DNA from: Bacteroidales bacterium UBA1410
GTDB taxonomy: Bacteria > Bacteroidota > Bacteroidia > Bacteroidales > Dysgonomonadaceae
Direction: 5' to 3'
Length of the DNA stretch: 35,886 nt
Assembly: GCA_002305015.1 (NCBI GenBank)
Contig: DBPW01000029.1
Coordinates: forward strand, 23,214 to 59,099
Position 1 is the first letter of the stretch; every line of letters begins with the position of its first letter. Below the pieces are notes generated by a model. That model ran no database searches. It had not been told where the DNA came from and was given only the letters and a program-made list of their open reading frames with translations. Made by a program: the position numbers and the translations under genes. Below are positions 1 to 7,415 of the stretch, piece by piece.

Positions 1-32
1 TGGGGTCCTGGGTTCGAATCCCAGGCGGATCA
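1..32 (+). tRNA. 3' end of a tRNA, truncated by the window edge
   Basis: A T-arm is visible: stem CTGGG (8-12), loop TTCGAAT (13-19), stem CCCAG (20-24). The 3' acceptor strand GCGGATC (25-31) and discriminator A (32) follow. CCA is not encoded, since the next bases are CAAA. The anticodon lies outside the window, so the amino acid cannot be assigned. An intrinsic terminator follows at once. Confidence 0.85.
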
Positions 33-43
33 CAAAGGTTATG

Positions 44-84
44 AAACTCTGATAATCGATCGATTATCAGAGTTTATTTTTTTT
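44..84 (+). terminator. Intrinsic terminator after the tRNA
   Basis: A perfect inverted repeat with 16-bp arms (44-59 and 60-75, arm AAACTCTGATAATCGA) is followed by A and a run of T to 84. It lies 12 bp after the tRNA 3' end on the same strand and should end that transcript. The arms abut, so the apex of the RNA hairpin must open by a few bases. Confidence 0.85.
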
Positions 85-184
85 AGCGCCAAAAGGGTGT
101 GAATCTTTGATTAATTTATGCTCAATGGTTTGAAAAACAAGGTAGTTGGGTTACTTATTCAATAAGGCTGAATTCGACATTCCG

Positions 185-964
185 TTATAACTTTTCTAAT
201 ATTTCTTTTTTTACAAATTCGTATGCTTCATTTATATCGTATGCAATTCCACTTCGAAGTAATCCATGCATATCCCCAACGAAATCCGCATCTTCAATTT
301 TCATTTCCATATTCGCTATAAATTCCTTTTGGCTTACTCCATTACCTTCTTCATTCATATAGTGTCTGAATGCTTCAATTACTTTATCGATATTTACCTC
401 TGCGTTATTTAAAGCATACCATAAATCAAACAAATCACGCCCTTTCTTTCGTTGGTATAATGCCCTTAGTTTAGTTGCTAATAATTCGTCCAATCCATAA
501 GTAGTAACTATTGCCTCTCCGGTATGCCATTCTGAATCCATCTTTACCGGAATATCTTGTAAGCCATATACAGAAAAATGTTCTCTAGTATTGACTTCTA
601 TTTTTAGTTTTATAGGAACTTCATCTTCGGATTGAAGGCTATATATAATAGTATTGTTGTGTTCTTTTTGCTTGATACGAGGTTTTTTTAAAAATGAAAG
701 TTGTTCTCGAATTTTGTCGATGATAGCTCCGAATGGTTCTGCTTTTATCTGGACAAGATCAATGTCTTCCGAGTACCTTGCTGCCGGAGCTAAGAATAAT
801 TTATGTAATGCTGTTCCTCCTCGAAATGCCAATCGTTTTCTAATGAAATCGTCATTGAATAACGCGATTAATGTCCGTTGAATAATCAAATCTTGTTCAA
901 CTTGGTAGTTTTCCTGCCAAGGAGCCTGTTTTCGCCATGCAGTAATGTAGGACTGTGGTATCAT
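185..964 (-). CDS. abiEii: AbiEii-type nucleotidyltransferase toxin
   Basis: A 259-residue protein of the AbiEii/AbiGii (COG2253) nucleotidyltransferase family, the toxin of type IV toxin-antitoxin and abortive-infection systems. Visible family motifs are GGTALHKL at residues 49-56, SEDIDL at 65-70 (the Asp-x-Asp metal site), and a C-terminal block LLATKLRALYQRKKGRDLFD at about 161-180 with the conserved Lys/Arg/Asp pattern. In characterised relatives these enzymes transfer nucleotides to RNA targets such as tRNA and stop growth; the substrate here is not known. The start codon overlaps the stop of the upstream antitoxin gene (ATGA, 961-964), the usual coupled arrangement. All motif residues are present, so the enzyme looks intact. 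Confidence 0.9.
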   Translation of the reverse strand: MIPQSYITAWRKQAPWQENYQVEQDLIIQRTLIALFNDDFIRKRLAFRGGTALHKLFLAPAARYSEDIDLVQIKAEPFGAIIDKIREQLSFLKKPRIKQKEHNNTIIYSLQSEDEVPIKLKIEVNTREHFSVYGLQDIPVKMDSEWHTGEAIVTTYGLDELLATKLRALYQRKKGRDLFDLWYALNNAEVNIDKVIEAFRHYMNEEGNGVSQKEFIANMEMKIEDADFVGDMHGLLRSGIAYDINEAYEFVKKEILEKL

Positions 965-1770
965 ATGTCTGTTTCTATTTCAACATTAGGAACAATTTTC
1001 CATTTGTTGCCGGTTATCATATTTTCGGGTTTCTTTTTTTGAGGACGTAACAAGGTCGGGTAATAACGAATTGATTCAAGATAAGTATAAAGAGCATCAC
1101 TTAAAGAATACTCTTCTAAAACATATTCCAATACATATCCCAAACGCTGAACTACCGATATTTCATCATATTGTTTCGCTGTTTCTATTAATCGATCTGC
1201 TTGCATTACTTCTTTCAATTCTTCTACTATCGTCGCCACCCGGTTAAATCCTCCTACCTCATTATAATAGTTAACCAGATCCAAAGCGGTTAATTCCGGC
1301 GACGAAATATTGATATATCCGGTTTCCACTTTTTTCTTTAAGATATCTTCTTTATTCCAGTATTTTTTGATGTAAAAATTAATGGACACCTTATCATTTT
1401 TTATCGGTCTCAAAACAATTCCCTCTGTAATGATAGAATAATTTTGAGGCTGCTGATGAGCAGCTCCATGATAGGCAGCAGCATTTAACAGTCCTACATA
1501 ATAATCTCTATCCAGAAATTTCATTAAGTCATTTATATACAAACTGGTCGGAATAATTCCTTTAGCCCTGTATTCCGGAGGCACAATCACATAAAACCCC
1601 CTTCGGATCATCACTATATCTCCTTGCCTTTTAAGTCGTTGCAATGATTTCTTTAAAGCATTTTCTGAAACATCTAATTGATCATGCAGGTTTTCGGTGG
1701 TAAAGCTATATTTACCATTTGCCCTTTGTGCATCAATAAAGGAGTCTAAATATTTGTATTGTTTTGCCAT
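961..1770 (-). CDS. abiEi: AbiEi-type antitoxin and transcriptional autorepressor
   Basis: A 269-residue AbiEi-family antitoxin. The N-terminal 60 or so residues form a winged-helix-like region (YSFTTENLHDQLDVSENALK, then KSLQRLKRQGDIVMIRRGFY), as in AbiEi antitoxins that bind inverted repeats in their own promoter. The C-terminal part (about 90-200) has the family pattern YYVGLLNAAAYHGAAHQQPQ and ISSPELTALDLVNY. In known systems the C-terminal domain neutralises the toxin and the N-terminal domain represses the operon. It is first in a two-gene operon and overlaps the toxin start by 4 bp. A promoter and a perfect inverted repeat lie just upstream (1783-1852), which fits autoregulation. The assignment as antitoxin rests on family and gene order. 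Confidence 0.9.
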   Translation of the reverse strand: MAKQYKYLDSFIDAQRANGKYSFTTENLHDQLDVSENALKKSLQRLKRQGDIVMIRRGFYVIVPPEYRAKGIIPTSLYINDLMKFLDRDYYVGLLNAAAYHGAAHQQPQNYSIITEGIVLRPIKNDKVSINFYIKKYWNKEDILKKKVETGYINISSPELTALDLVNYYNEVGGFNRVATIVEELKEVMQADRLIETAKQYDEISVVQRLGYVLEYVLEEYSLSDALYTYLESIRYYPTLLRPQKKKPENMITGNKWKIVPNVEIETDI

Positions 1771-1782
1771 TTTTAGTTGATG

Positions 1783-1819
1783 ATTGCGATAGGGGTTAAA
1801 ATGTTGCCCCTATCGCAAT
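1783..1819. promoter_or_regulatory. Perfect inverted repeat, probable AbiEi operator
   Basis: Arms ATTGCGATAGGGG (1783-1795) and CCCCTATCGCAAT (1807-1819) are exact reverse complements over 13 bp, separated by 11 bp. The repeat lies 13-49 bp upstream of the abiEi start and just downstream of the -7 box at 1822-1829, so it should cover the transcription start and early leader. A DNA operator is the simplest reading because AbiEi antitoxins repress through inverted repeats at this place. There is no T-run after it in the transcript direction, so it is unlikely to be a terminator. Confidence 0.7.
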
Positions 1820-1821
1820 TG

Positions 1822-1852
1822 CAAACTTAATGTTTTTTCTTATAGATTCAAA
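1822..1852 (-). promoter_or_regulatory. Bacteroidetes-type promoter of abiEi-abiEii
   Basis: On the minus strand a -33 element TTTG (1852-1849) is followed, after 19 nt, by a -7 element TAAGTTTG (1829-1822). This matches the Bacteroidetes sigma consensus TTTG-N19-TAnnTTTG at every fixed position. Transcription would start near 1815, inside the inverted repeat. Confidence 0.75.
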
Positions 1853-1893
1853 TAGTGGCGTAAAATTTTCTAATTTGAACTTAGCACATGAAG

Positions 1894-3690
1894 TTAGATT
1901 TCATTTAGTAGTTTCTTGGCTTCGTTCAATTTGTTTTGCCAATCGTCGGAGGGTTCCAGGGTGATGAAATACGCGATGGCCTCTTCTAATCGATTTAGCT
2001 TAGCCAAGGATTCGGGTGTATTTTCTTCTGCGTACTTTTTGCGCAATATGCGGATTTTTTCCGCATCCTGAATACCTTCCACCAAGCGTTCGAAGCGGAT
2101 AGAGCTTCGTGCATCGGGATAGACGATATACGTATCGCCGGCCGGCCAGGTTCTGAAGCGCGAATCGGTCAACGGATTTTCGACCCACGAGTTGTAAGCC
2201 CAGCGCAGGAAACCATCGAAATCGGCGGCAACAGCGTGCCACGCAGCATAGACCGATTCTGCCGATGCGGAAAAGGTAAACATGTTGGGGAATTTGTCGG
2301 CACAACACACATAATAGGTGGTGATTAATCCTTTGGCTCTTCTTGCGGCGATTTCTTCTTTGGGTACTATATTGCCGACTCCCACGCTGATATCTTTTAT
2401 CCACGGATACCGGCGGTAACTCTTGTGATTGTCTGCCAACGAGACGCCCAATTCGGGAGCGGAGCTGTTCAACACCTTCAATGCAGCCTCCATATCTTCC
2501 GGCGCGCGTTCGTCCATGGCTATATTGGTTTTCTCCAACCATCCTTTGGCGCGAAGATGCCGCGTGAAATCTTTCAAGAATGGGGTCCACAATTCCGCAT
2601 ATTCTTTCGATTGGGCTTTCAGCTCTACGGTTACCAATTCGCCTTTTTCCGCATCGTTGTAATGCAGTTGGTTGTTCCAAGTGAGCAACGAGTAACAATT
2701 GATCATTTTGTCGATGCCCAAGTCCATCATAAACTGCACCCATTTGTCGAAAACGGTGTAGTCGTAACTCCAGCTTCCATCCCTGTTTTTCGTCCAGATA
2801 ATCATATCGGCATACGCATCGTAACATTGATGATTCCAGGGATCTTTGTTGAGTGTTGCGGTAATCACTTTCTGTCCTGCATCGGCTAGCATTTTCATCA
2901 ACGGTTTCATCTTTTCGAAATGGGCATCGCTCCAGAGTTGCAAATCGTGTACTCGCGCAACGGCCGAAGGATGCTGCCACAGATCGAGGTGATATATCCA
3001 TTCCGACGGTTCGGGAAGCACTTGGTCTATAACATTCAGTTCAATTTGGAAATCCTCCACAAAACGGCCGTCGGCATACAGCTTCAACTTGCCTTTATAG
3101 TTGCCGGAAACCGCGTCGGAGGGGATTTTAAAGGTAAGCCAGACCGGCCTTGCGGTTTTTGCTTCCATATCGAAGCACTCCAGGTTGTCGAGCATATCCG
3201 GCGCAAGTGAGGCCGCAAAATCTTCCGGTTTGCGGTAACCACAGCCGGGACCAAACTCATCGGTCATCACATAACGCACAAACCGCGCCTGGGCTACCGA
3301 TGCCGGCAGTTTGTTTTCACCCGACTCGAAGTCGGTAAACGCCAATGTTATCTGAGGGGTATTTTCTGCCGACCATAAAAGCAGTTGAGACGACACTTTT
3401 TCTCCTTTCCAACCGGTAACCGTTGCATTTTTGATGAGTGGCACACGGGGTGCTACCGATTTAGGCAGCTTGTCGTCGATGCTTATAAATGCAGCCTGCA
3501 AACCGGAAGGTACATCCGACCAGTCGGATAGCGTGTCGTTTGTGGGGTCGGGCATTTCTGCAAAATTGGAACACGTTTTTTGGGGTTGTTTGGTTTCACA
3601 CGAGATAGGGATTAAAACCGTTAATCCTAACACAATGCATACCGCCAAGCGGTTAAATGGGGTTGATACTTTCATCATCTTATTTTTCAT
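1894..3690 (-). CDS. GH123/DUF4091-type glycoside hydrolase lipoprotein
   Basis: A predicted lipoprotein of 598 residues from the chosen start. An ATG at 3741 is possible but would overlap the upstream gene; the one at 3690 directly precedes a signal peptide ending in LTVLIPISC, a lipobox with Cys31. The middle and C-terminal part is a DUF4091 (GH123-like) catalytic region: WIYHLDLWQHP, IIWTKNRDGSWSYDY, and an adjacent Asp-Glu pair in NIAMDERAPED (Asp393-Glu394). That pair matches the substrate-assisted acid/polarising pair of GH123 exo-beta-N-acetylgalactosaminidases. An N-terminal beta-rich domain (about 45-220) precedes it. It is the last gene of the PNGase-led operon. Surface anchoring and action on N-acetylhexosamine residues are inferences from family; GH123-like DUF4091 proteins vary in substrate. 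Confidence 0.78.
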   Translation of the reverse strand: MKNKMMKVSTPFNRLAVCIVLGLTVLIPISCETKQPQKTCSNFAEMPDPTNDTLSDWSDVPSGLQAAFISIDDKLPKSVAPRVPLIKNATVTGWKGEKVSSQLLLWSAENTPQITLAFTDFESGENKLPASVAQARFVRYVMTDEFGPGCGYRKPEDFAASLAPDMLDNLECFDMEAKTARPVWLTFKIPSDAVSGNYKGKLKLYADGRFVEDFQIELNVIDQVLPEPSEWIYHLDLWQHPSAVARVHDLQLWSDAHFEKMKPLMKMLADAGQKVITATLNKDPWNHQCYDAYADMIIWTKNRDGSWSYDYTVFDKWVQFMMDLGIDKMINCYSLLTWNNQLHYNDAEKGELVTVELKAQSKEYAELWTPFLKDFTRHLRAKGWLEKTNIAMDERAPEDMEAALKVLNSSAPELGVSLADNHKSYRRYPWIKDISVGVGNIVPKEEIAARRAKGLITTYYVCCADKFPNMFTFSASAESVYAAWHAVAADFDGFLRWAYNSWVENPLTDSRFRTWPAGDTYIVYPDARSSIRFERLVEGIQDAEKIRILRKKYAEENTPESLAKLNRLEEAIAYFITLEPSDDWQNKLNEAKKLLNEI

Positions 3691-3721
3691 TTTTGACAAG
3701 AGTAATAGGAATCCGGATGGA

Positions 3722-4819
3722 TCAGTGAATGGCTTCGACAAATACTTTCCAATGGGCGTCGGTCATTCTGTCGGGGGTGAACAAACAGATGCCGGTTGCC
3801 CCGTTTTTTATGGATACGTTGATGGCTTTGCCCAGTTCTTCGGGCGTTAAACCATGATTCTCGGGATCAGGCTCAAGAGCCTTATTAGCCGGGTTGGGGC
3901 AAATGAATAAGCCGCTGTATAATTTGCTTCTTCCTTTAACTGCTTTCACTTCTTCTTTGGTGATTTTCCCGATCCAGCGGACGTCTTCAAGATAAAAATC
4001 GTTGTAATTCATGGGATAAAAAGCATCCAGATTCCATTTATCCCATTCTTGCCGCACGATTTTTTTGGCTATCGAAGGGCCCGGAAATACGGCTGCCGAT
4101 ATCGTTTTCCCTTCTTTGTGGACGGCATCGGCCAGTCGGTTGACGATTCGGGTGATCTGATCGTAACGAAACTGTTTCCATTCGGGAACGGCAGAAGGGT
4201 CTTTCACTTGACGGATATCGATGCCGGTTTGCGCTTTGAAATGGGCAACGCACGAATCGCAATAGCAGTAGTCGAATTGCGGATATTCGCGATCCATCAC
4301 GAGGTTGTACTTTTTCCATAATCCGCGGGCGAGAATCACATCGGGGAAACGGATATAATCCAAGTGAATCCCATCGACATAGGGCACGTTGGCAACATGG
4401 ACATACAATTCTTCCAGAAACCGGTAAACTTCTTCGCGTTCAGGACAAAGGAAAGTGTAATGGGAGACGTATGCCGGATGGGTGAGGGCCGATTCGCCCC
4501 GACCATTAACCGCGTACCATGAGGAGTCTACTTTGTTGGAGTAGGCTTGTACCATTGCGGGAATCCAGGCATGAAATTCAAGTCCGGCTTCGTGGGCCAA
4601 TTTTCCTACACGTTCATACGTAGCGGGGTCATGTCCTCCATTGTACATCAGGGCATCGATCCCTTTGGACTTGAGATCGGCAAAATAGTCGGCAATCTCT
4701 TTATCGGTGGCTTTTCCGGGACCGCCTAACCAGGCATGCACCGGTATTTTTTTCGCTTGAATGCCAAGCGATATCGCCATGAGAGCAAAAAGGAGAATAG
4801 GTATTTTTTTCATCTTCAT
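3722..4819 (-). CDS. Exported GHL10-type (family 10-like) putative glycoside hydrolase
   Basis: A 365-residue protein with a Sec signal peptide (MKMKKIPILLFALMAISLGIQA). The mature part looks like a single TIM barrel of the glycosyl-hydrolase-like 10 (DUF187-related) group: HAWLGGPG near the N-terminus, MYNGGHD, FHAWIPAM, and the hallmark GIHLDYIRFPD near residue 147-157. A CYCDSC motif followed by AHF resembles the Cys-x-Cys-x2-Cys element found in some of these barrels and may bind a metal. A late GICLFTPDRM strand closes the barrel. No substrate is established for this group. It sits 15 bp downstream of the GH29 gene and 31 bp upstream of the GH123-like gene, so co-expression is likely. 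The protein could be an active hydrolase of an unusual glycan or a binding protein. Confidence 0.65.
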   Translation of the reverse strand: MKMKKIPILLFALMAISLGIQAKKIPVHAWLGGPGKATDKEIADYFADLKSKGIDALMYNGGHDPATYERVGKLAHEAGLEFHAWIPAMVQAYSNKVDSSWYAVNGRGESALTHPAYVSHYTFLCPEREEVYRFLEELYVHVANVPYVDGIHLDYIRFPDVILARGLWKKYNLVMDREYPQFDYCYCDSCVAHFKAQTGIDIRQVKDPSAVPEWKQFRYDQITRIVNRLADAVHKEGKTISAAVFPGPSIAKKIVRQEWDKWNLDAFYPMNYNDFYLEDVRWIGKITKEEVKAVKGRSKLYSGLFICPNPANKALEPDPENHGLTPEELGKAINVSIKNGATGICLFTPDRMTDAHWKVFVEAIH

Positions 4820-4834
4820 ATGGGTTGGTTTGTG

Positions 4835-6544
4835 TTAATTGCTTTCGATTACTTGCCCTCCTTCGGTATAGAGGGAAATGGGTCCGTCGAGCAATACGGC
4901 TATTACCGTACCGCGCGGATCGAGTACGCTTTGGGGTACATCGATATAAACAATTCCGGGTACTTGGCTCCAGTAGAGTTTTCCAAATACTCGGTGATGT
5001 AATTTCGTGGCGTTTCCCACTACCCATATGCGGTTGATGGGATTTTTGAGTCCTTTCACAACCAACGGGCCGTTGGGTTTGCCGTTGATCAACAAATACA
5101 GGATGGTCTTGTCCTCGGAAAGCATGGAGGGACCTGCGTAGTGAAGGGTAGAGATTCCTTTTTGCCAGTTTCCGAGTAAGGGCATGTGTTTTTGTGTCCA
5201 TCGGTTGTCTTCTTGCAGGTAATCGATAAACGACTGCGTTAAGGATGTTTCCTTGGTCGGAGTTTTTAATTTTAACGGTTCGGCAAAATCGACGGCCACT
5301 ACTGTCATTACCGGATCTGCCGCATTTTCCGGGATTGAAACAAACAAGGTTCCTGTGGCGTTTTCTTTTTTTGTCACCGGTTTGATGTCACTACCCACGA
5401 TGCGGATATTTTTTATTTCCGAATCGAGACCGTTGACAACAATAGGTGCACCGGGAAGATGGTCAACATAGAGATAAAGGGTGCGACGGTCTTTACTCAA
5501 TGCGGTGGGGCCGAAAAAGTGACCTTCGGGTATGCCTTTTCGCGTTCCGTAAACGGCTTCTTGATGCTTGGACGTCCATCGGCCAAAAGCGTTGAGAATA
5601 TCGATTTCTTCTTGAGGAAGTGTGCCGTCTTCCTTTGGACCGACATCCAGAAGCAGATTGCCACCTTTGCTGATGCAATCCACAAAGGTCCATATCAACT
5701 GATAGGGGGTCTTGTAGTTATGGTCGTTATGCTGATATCCCCAGCTGTCGTTCATCGTCATGCAAAGTTCCCAATACGGGCTTTCGGGTACGGCCACAGG
5801 AACCCCTTGTTCCGGAGTGTCATAATCGCCATAGCCGGCTAAACGGCTATTGATAATGGCATTCGGGTTGTGTGTCAGTATCTGTTTTCGCAACGCGGCT
5901 GCTTTCCACTCTTCGGCACTGTGTTCCCAGTCGCCGTCGAACCAAAAGAGATCGGGATTGTAGCGGGTGGATAATTCGTTCACTTGTCCGAAATAGAAGT
6001 TTACGAATTTCTCCCAGCGATGGGGGTCGTTCTGATAACGAACGCTGTTGCGGGTGAAAGCGGGGTAGTCGGGATGTGACCAATCGATGAGGGAGTAGTA
6101 AAGCCCTACTTTCATGTCGTTTTTTCGTAATGCCTCTACAAAGGGTTTGATGAGATCGCGCTTTGCAGGAGTATGATCGATTACATTAAAATGATTGAAA
6201 TTGCCTTTCCACAGGGCTACTCCGTCGTGATGTTTAGTGGTAAGCACCGCATACTTTGCGCCGGCTTCTTTGAAGAGTTTCACCCAATCTTCGGCATTGT
6301 ATTTCGAAGCGGTAAAACCCTTCAATTGTTTCATGTAATCGTCGTAGGTGATGTAGCCGTTGTGAAACGACCACGATTCGTCTATTCCGTTTACGGCATA
6401 GATGCCGTAGTGGACGAAGATGCCCAATTTGGCGTCTTTGAATCCTTCCATTCTTTTGTCCGACTCTTTCGGTTTTTCCTGTGAGAAAATAGAGAAGGAG
6501 AGAAGAAGCAAAAGCATAATAAGAAGATTGTTTTTTCGTTTCAT
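4835..6544 (-). CDS. Alpha-L-fucosidase, GH29
   Basis: A 569-residue exported enzyme of family GH29. A short Sec signal peptide ends near FSIFSQ. Family landmarks include GIFVHYGIYAV (41-51), YAVLTTKHHDGVALW (98-112) and the catalytic motif LFWFDGDWE, in which Asp203 is the expected nucleophile. The acid/base of GH29 is poorly conserved and is not assigned here. The usual C-terminal beta domain begins near Trp323; a second, similar unit follows at 449-559, so this protein has an internal duplication that most GH29 enzymes lack. The expected reaction is release of terminal alpha-L-fucose, for example core or antennary fucose of N-glycans. It lies in the PNGase-like operon, 57 bp after the CBM9-like gene. 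Substrate linkage cannot be told from sequence alone. Confidence 0.9.
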   Translation of the reverse strand: MKRKNNLLIMLLLLLSFSIFSQEKPKESDKRMEGFKDAKLGIFVHYGIYAVNGIDESWSFHNGYITYDDYMKQLKGFTASKYNAEDWVKLFKEAGAKYAVLTTKHHDGVALWKGNFNHFNVIDHTPAKRDLIKPFVEALRKNDMKVGLYYSLIDWSHPDYPAFTRNSVRYQNDPHRWEKFVNFYFGQVNELSTRYNPDLFWFDGDWEHSAEEWKAAALRKQILTHNPNAIINSRLAGYGDYDTPEQGVPVAVPESPYWELCMTMNDSWGYQHNDHNYKTPYQLIWTFVDCISKGGNLLLDVGPKEDGTLPQEEIDILNAFGRWTSKHQEAVYGTRKGIPEGHFFGPTALSKDRRTLYLYVDHLPGAPIVVNGLDSEIKNIRIVGSDIKPVTKKENATGTLFVSIPENAADPVMTVVAVDFAEPLKLKTPTKETSLTQSFIDYLQEDNRWTQKHMPLLGNWQKGISTLHYAGPSMLSEDKTILYLLINGKPNGPLVVKGLKNPINRIWVVGNATKLHHRVFGKLYWSQVPGIVYIDVPQSVLDPRGTVIAVLLDGPISLYTEGGQVIESN

Positions 6545-6601
6545 TGTACGTTTTTTATGGATTAATCAAGCAACGTTGGTGTTGAATTTTCGAGAAGCGT
6601 T

Positions 6602-7396
6602 TCATTTCGAAAAATGAATAAATCCCCACATTTCGGGACGATGCATATCTACAACCCCCTGAGGAGACCATACCCAGTTTTCCTCCGGTAATATCTTGCC
6701 GGATATCGGATCTTTTTCTTTGACGTATTTGCCGTTTTCAATTGCGGTATGCCATTCAACACGACTGAAATTAACTCTCCATTGATCTCCGTCCGACGGT
6801 TTCCGATTACCGTTCAATTCTGCAAGCACATCGAGCGGAAAAGCAATTTCGACATACCAGGCTTTGTCTATGTCTGAAGGATCGTTGAGGGTGCCGTCGA
6901 TGTACACTGCCGACCGCAGTCCTTTGGCGTCGTAGCCATTGAGTGCGGGACCTCCTTCACGATAGGGTTTGACCAGCAATAAATCCCAAATGGTATTAAG
7001 GGCATTCATTTCGAATTCGTAGTATAAATGAGTGTCGCCATCGGGGTCGATAAAAACTTCGAAATCGTTGTCATGAAAAATAACGGCATCCCGTTGGGTA
7101 ATGGTGCCTTGAATGTGAGGTTCTTCCAGATAGGCGGCTACATAAAAATAGTGATCGTCCCAAAGCATTTTTACCCGTGTATCATAAGCAGGTTTTGGAA
7201 AATCTTTTCCGCGAATATCTTGAAAAGATGCTGTCCAAGGTGCTTTCTTCCAGCATTCGTCGTCTAAAACGCCGTCGATGTGTGGTGCTGTTGGTGTATG
7301 GTAACACACATAATGTAACGGGATATCGGGGGGCAAAGACCCACCGGTAAAGCTGCTGCTCAGCAGATGGAACAAGGTGATAAAAATCAACTTCAT
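6602..7396 (-). CDS. Exported CBM9-like carbohydrate-binding protein
   Basis: A 264-residue protein that is nearly all one CBM9-like domain after a signal peptide (MKLIFITLFHLLSSSFTG). Typical features are the opening PHIDGVLDDECWKKAPW, the strand KMLWDDHYFYVAAYLEEPHI, the acidic HDNDFEVFIDPDGD segment (probable calcium site) and the closing WRVNFSRVEWH. Stand-alone proteins of this family are common in Bacteroidetes glycan loci and may bind sugar ends at the cell surface, but no catalytic motif is visible. It is the second gene of the PNGase-led operon, 19 bp downstream of the amidase gene. Binding of released N-glycan or glycoprotein is an inference from context only. Confidence 0.8.
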   Translation of the reverse strand: MKLIFITLFHLLSSSFTGGSLPPDIPLHYVCYHTPTAPHIDGVLDDECWKKAPWTASFQDIRGKDFPKPAYDTRVKMLWDDHYFYVAAYLEEPHIQGTITQRDAVIFHDNDFEVFIDPDGDTHLYYEFEMNALNTIWDLLLVKPYREGGPALNGYDAKGLRSAVYIDGTLNDPSDIDKAWYVEIAFPLDVLAELNGNRKPSDGDQWRVNFSRVEWHTAIENGKYVKEKDPISGKILPEENWVWSPQGVVDMHRPEMWGFIHFSK

Positions 7397-7415
7397 TTTT
7401 TTGGATTTGTTACGA

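Noticed and set aside
2000..3001. A 333-codon frame on the same strand within the GH123-like gene
   Set aside because: Out-of-frame shadow, very rich in Arg and Cys, with no domain pattern.
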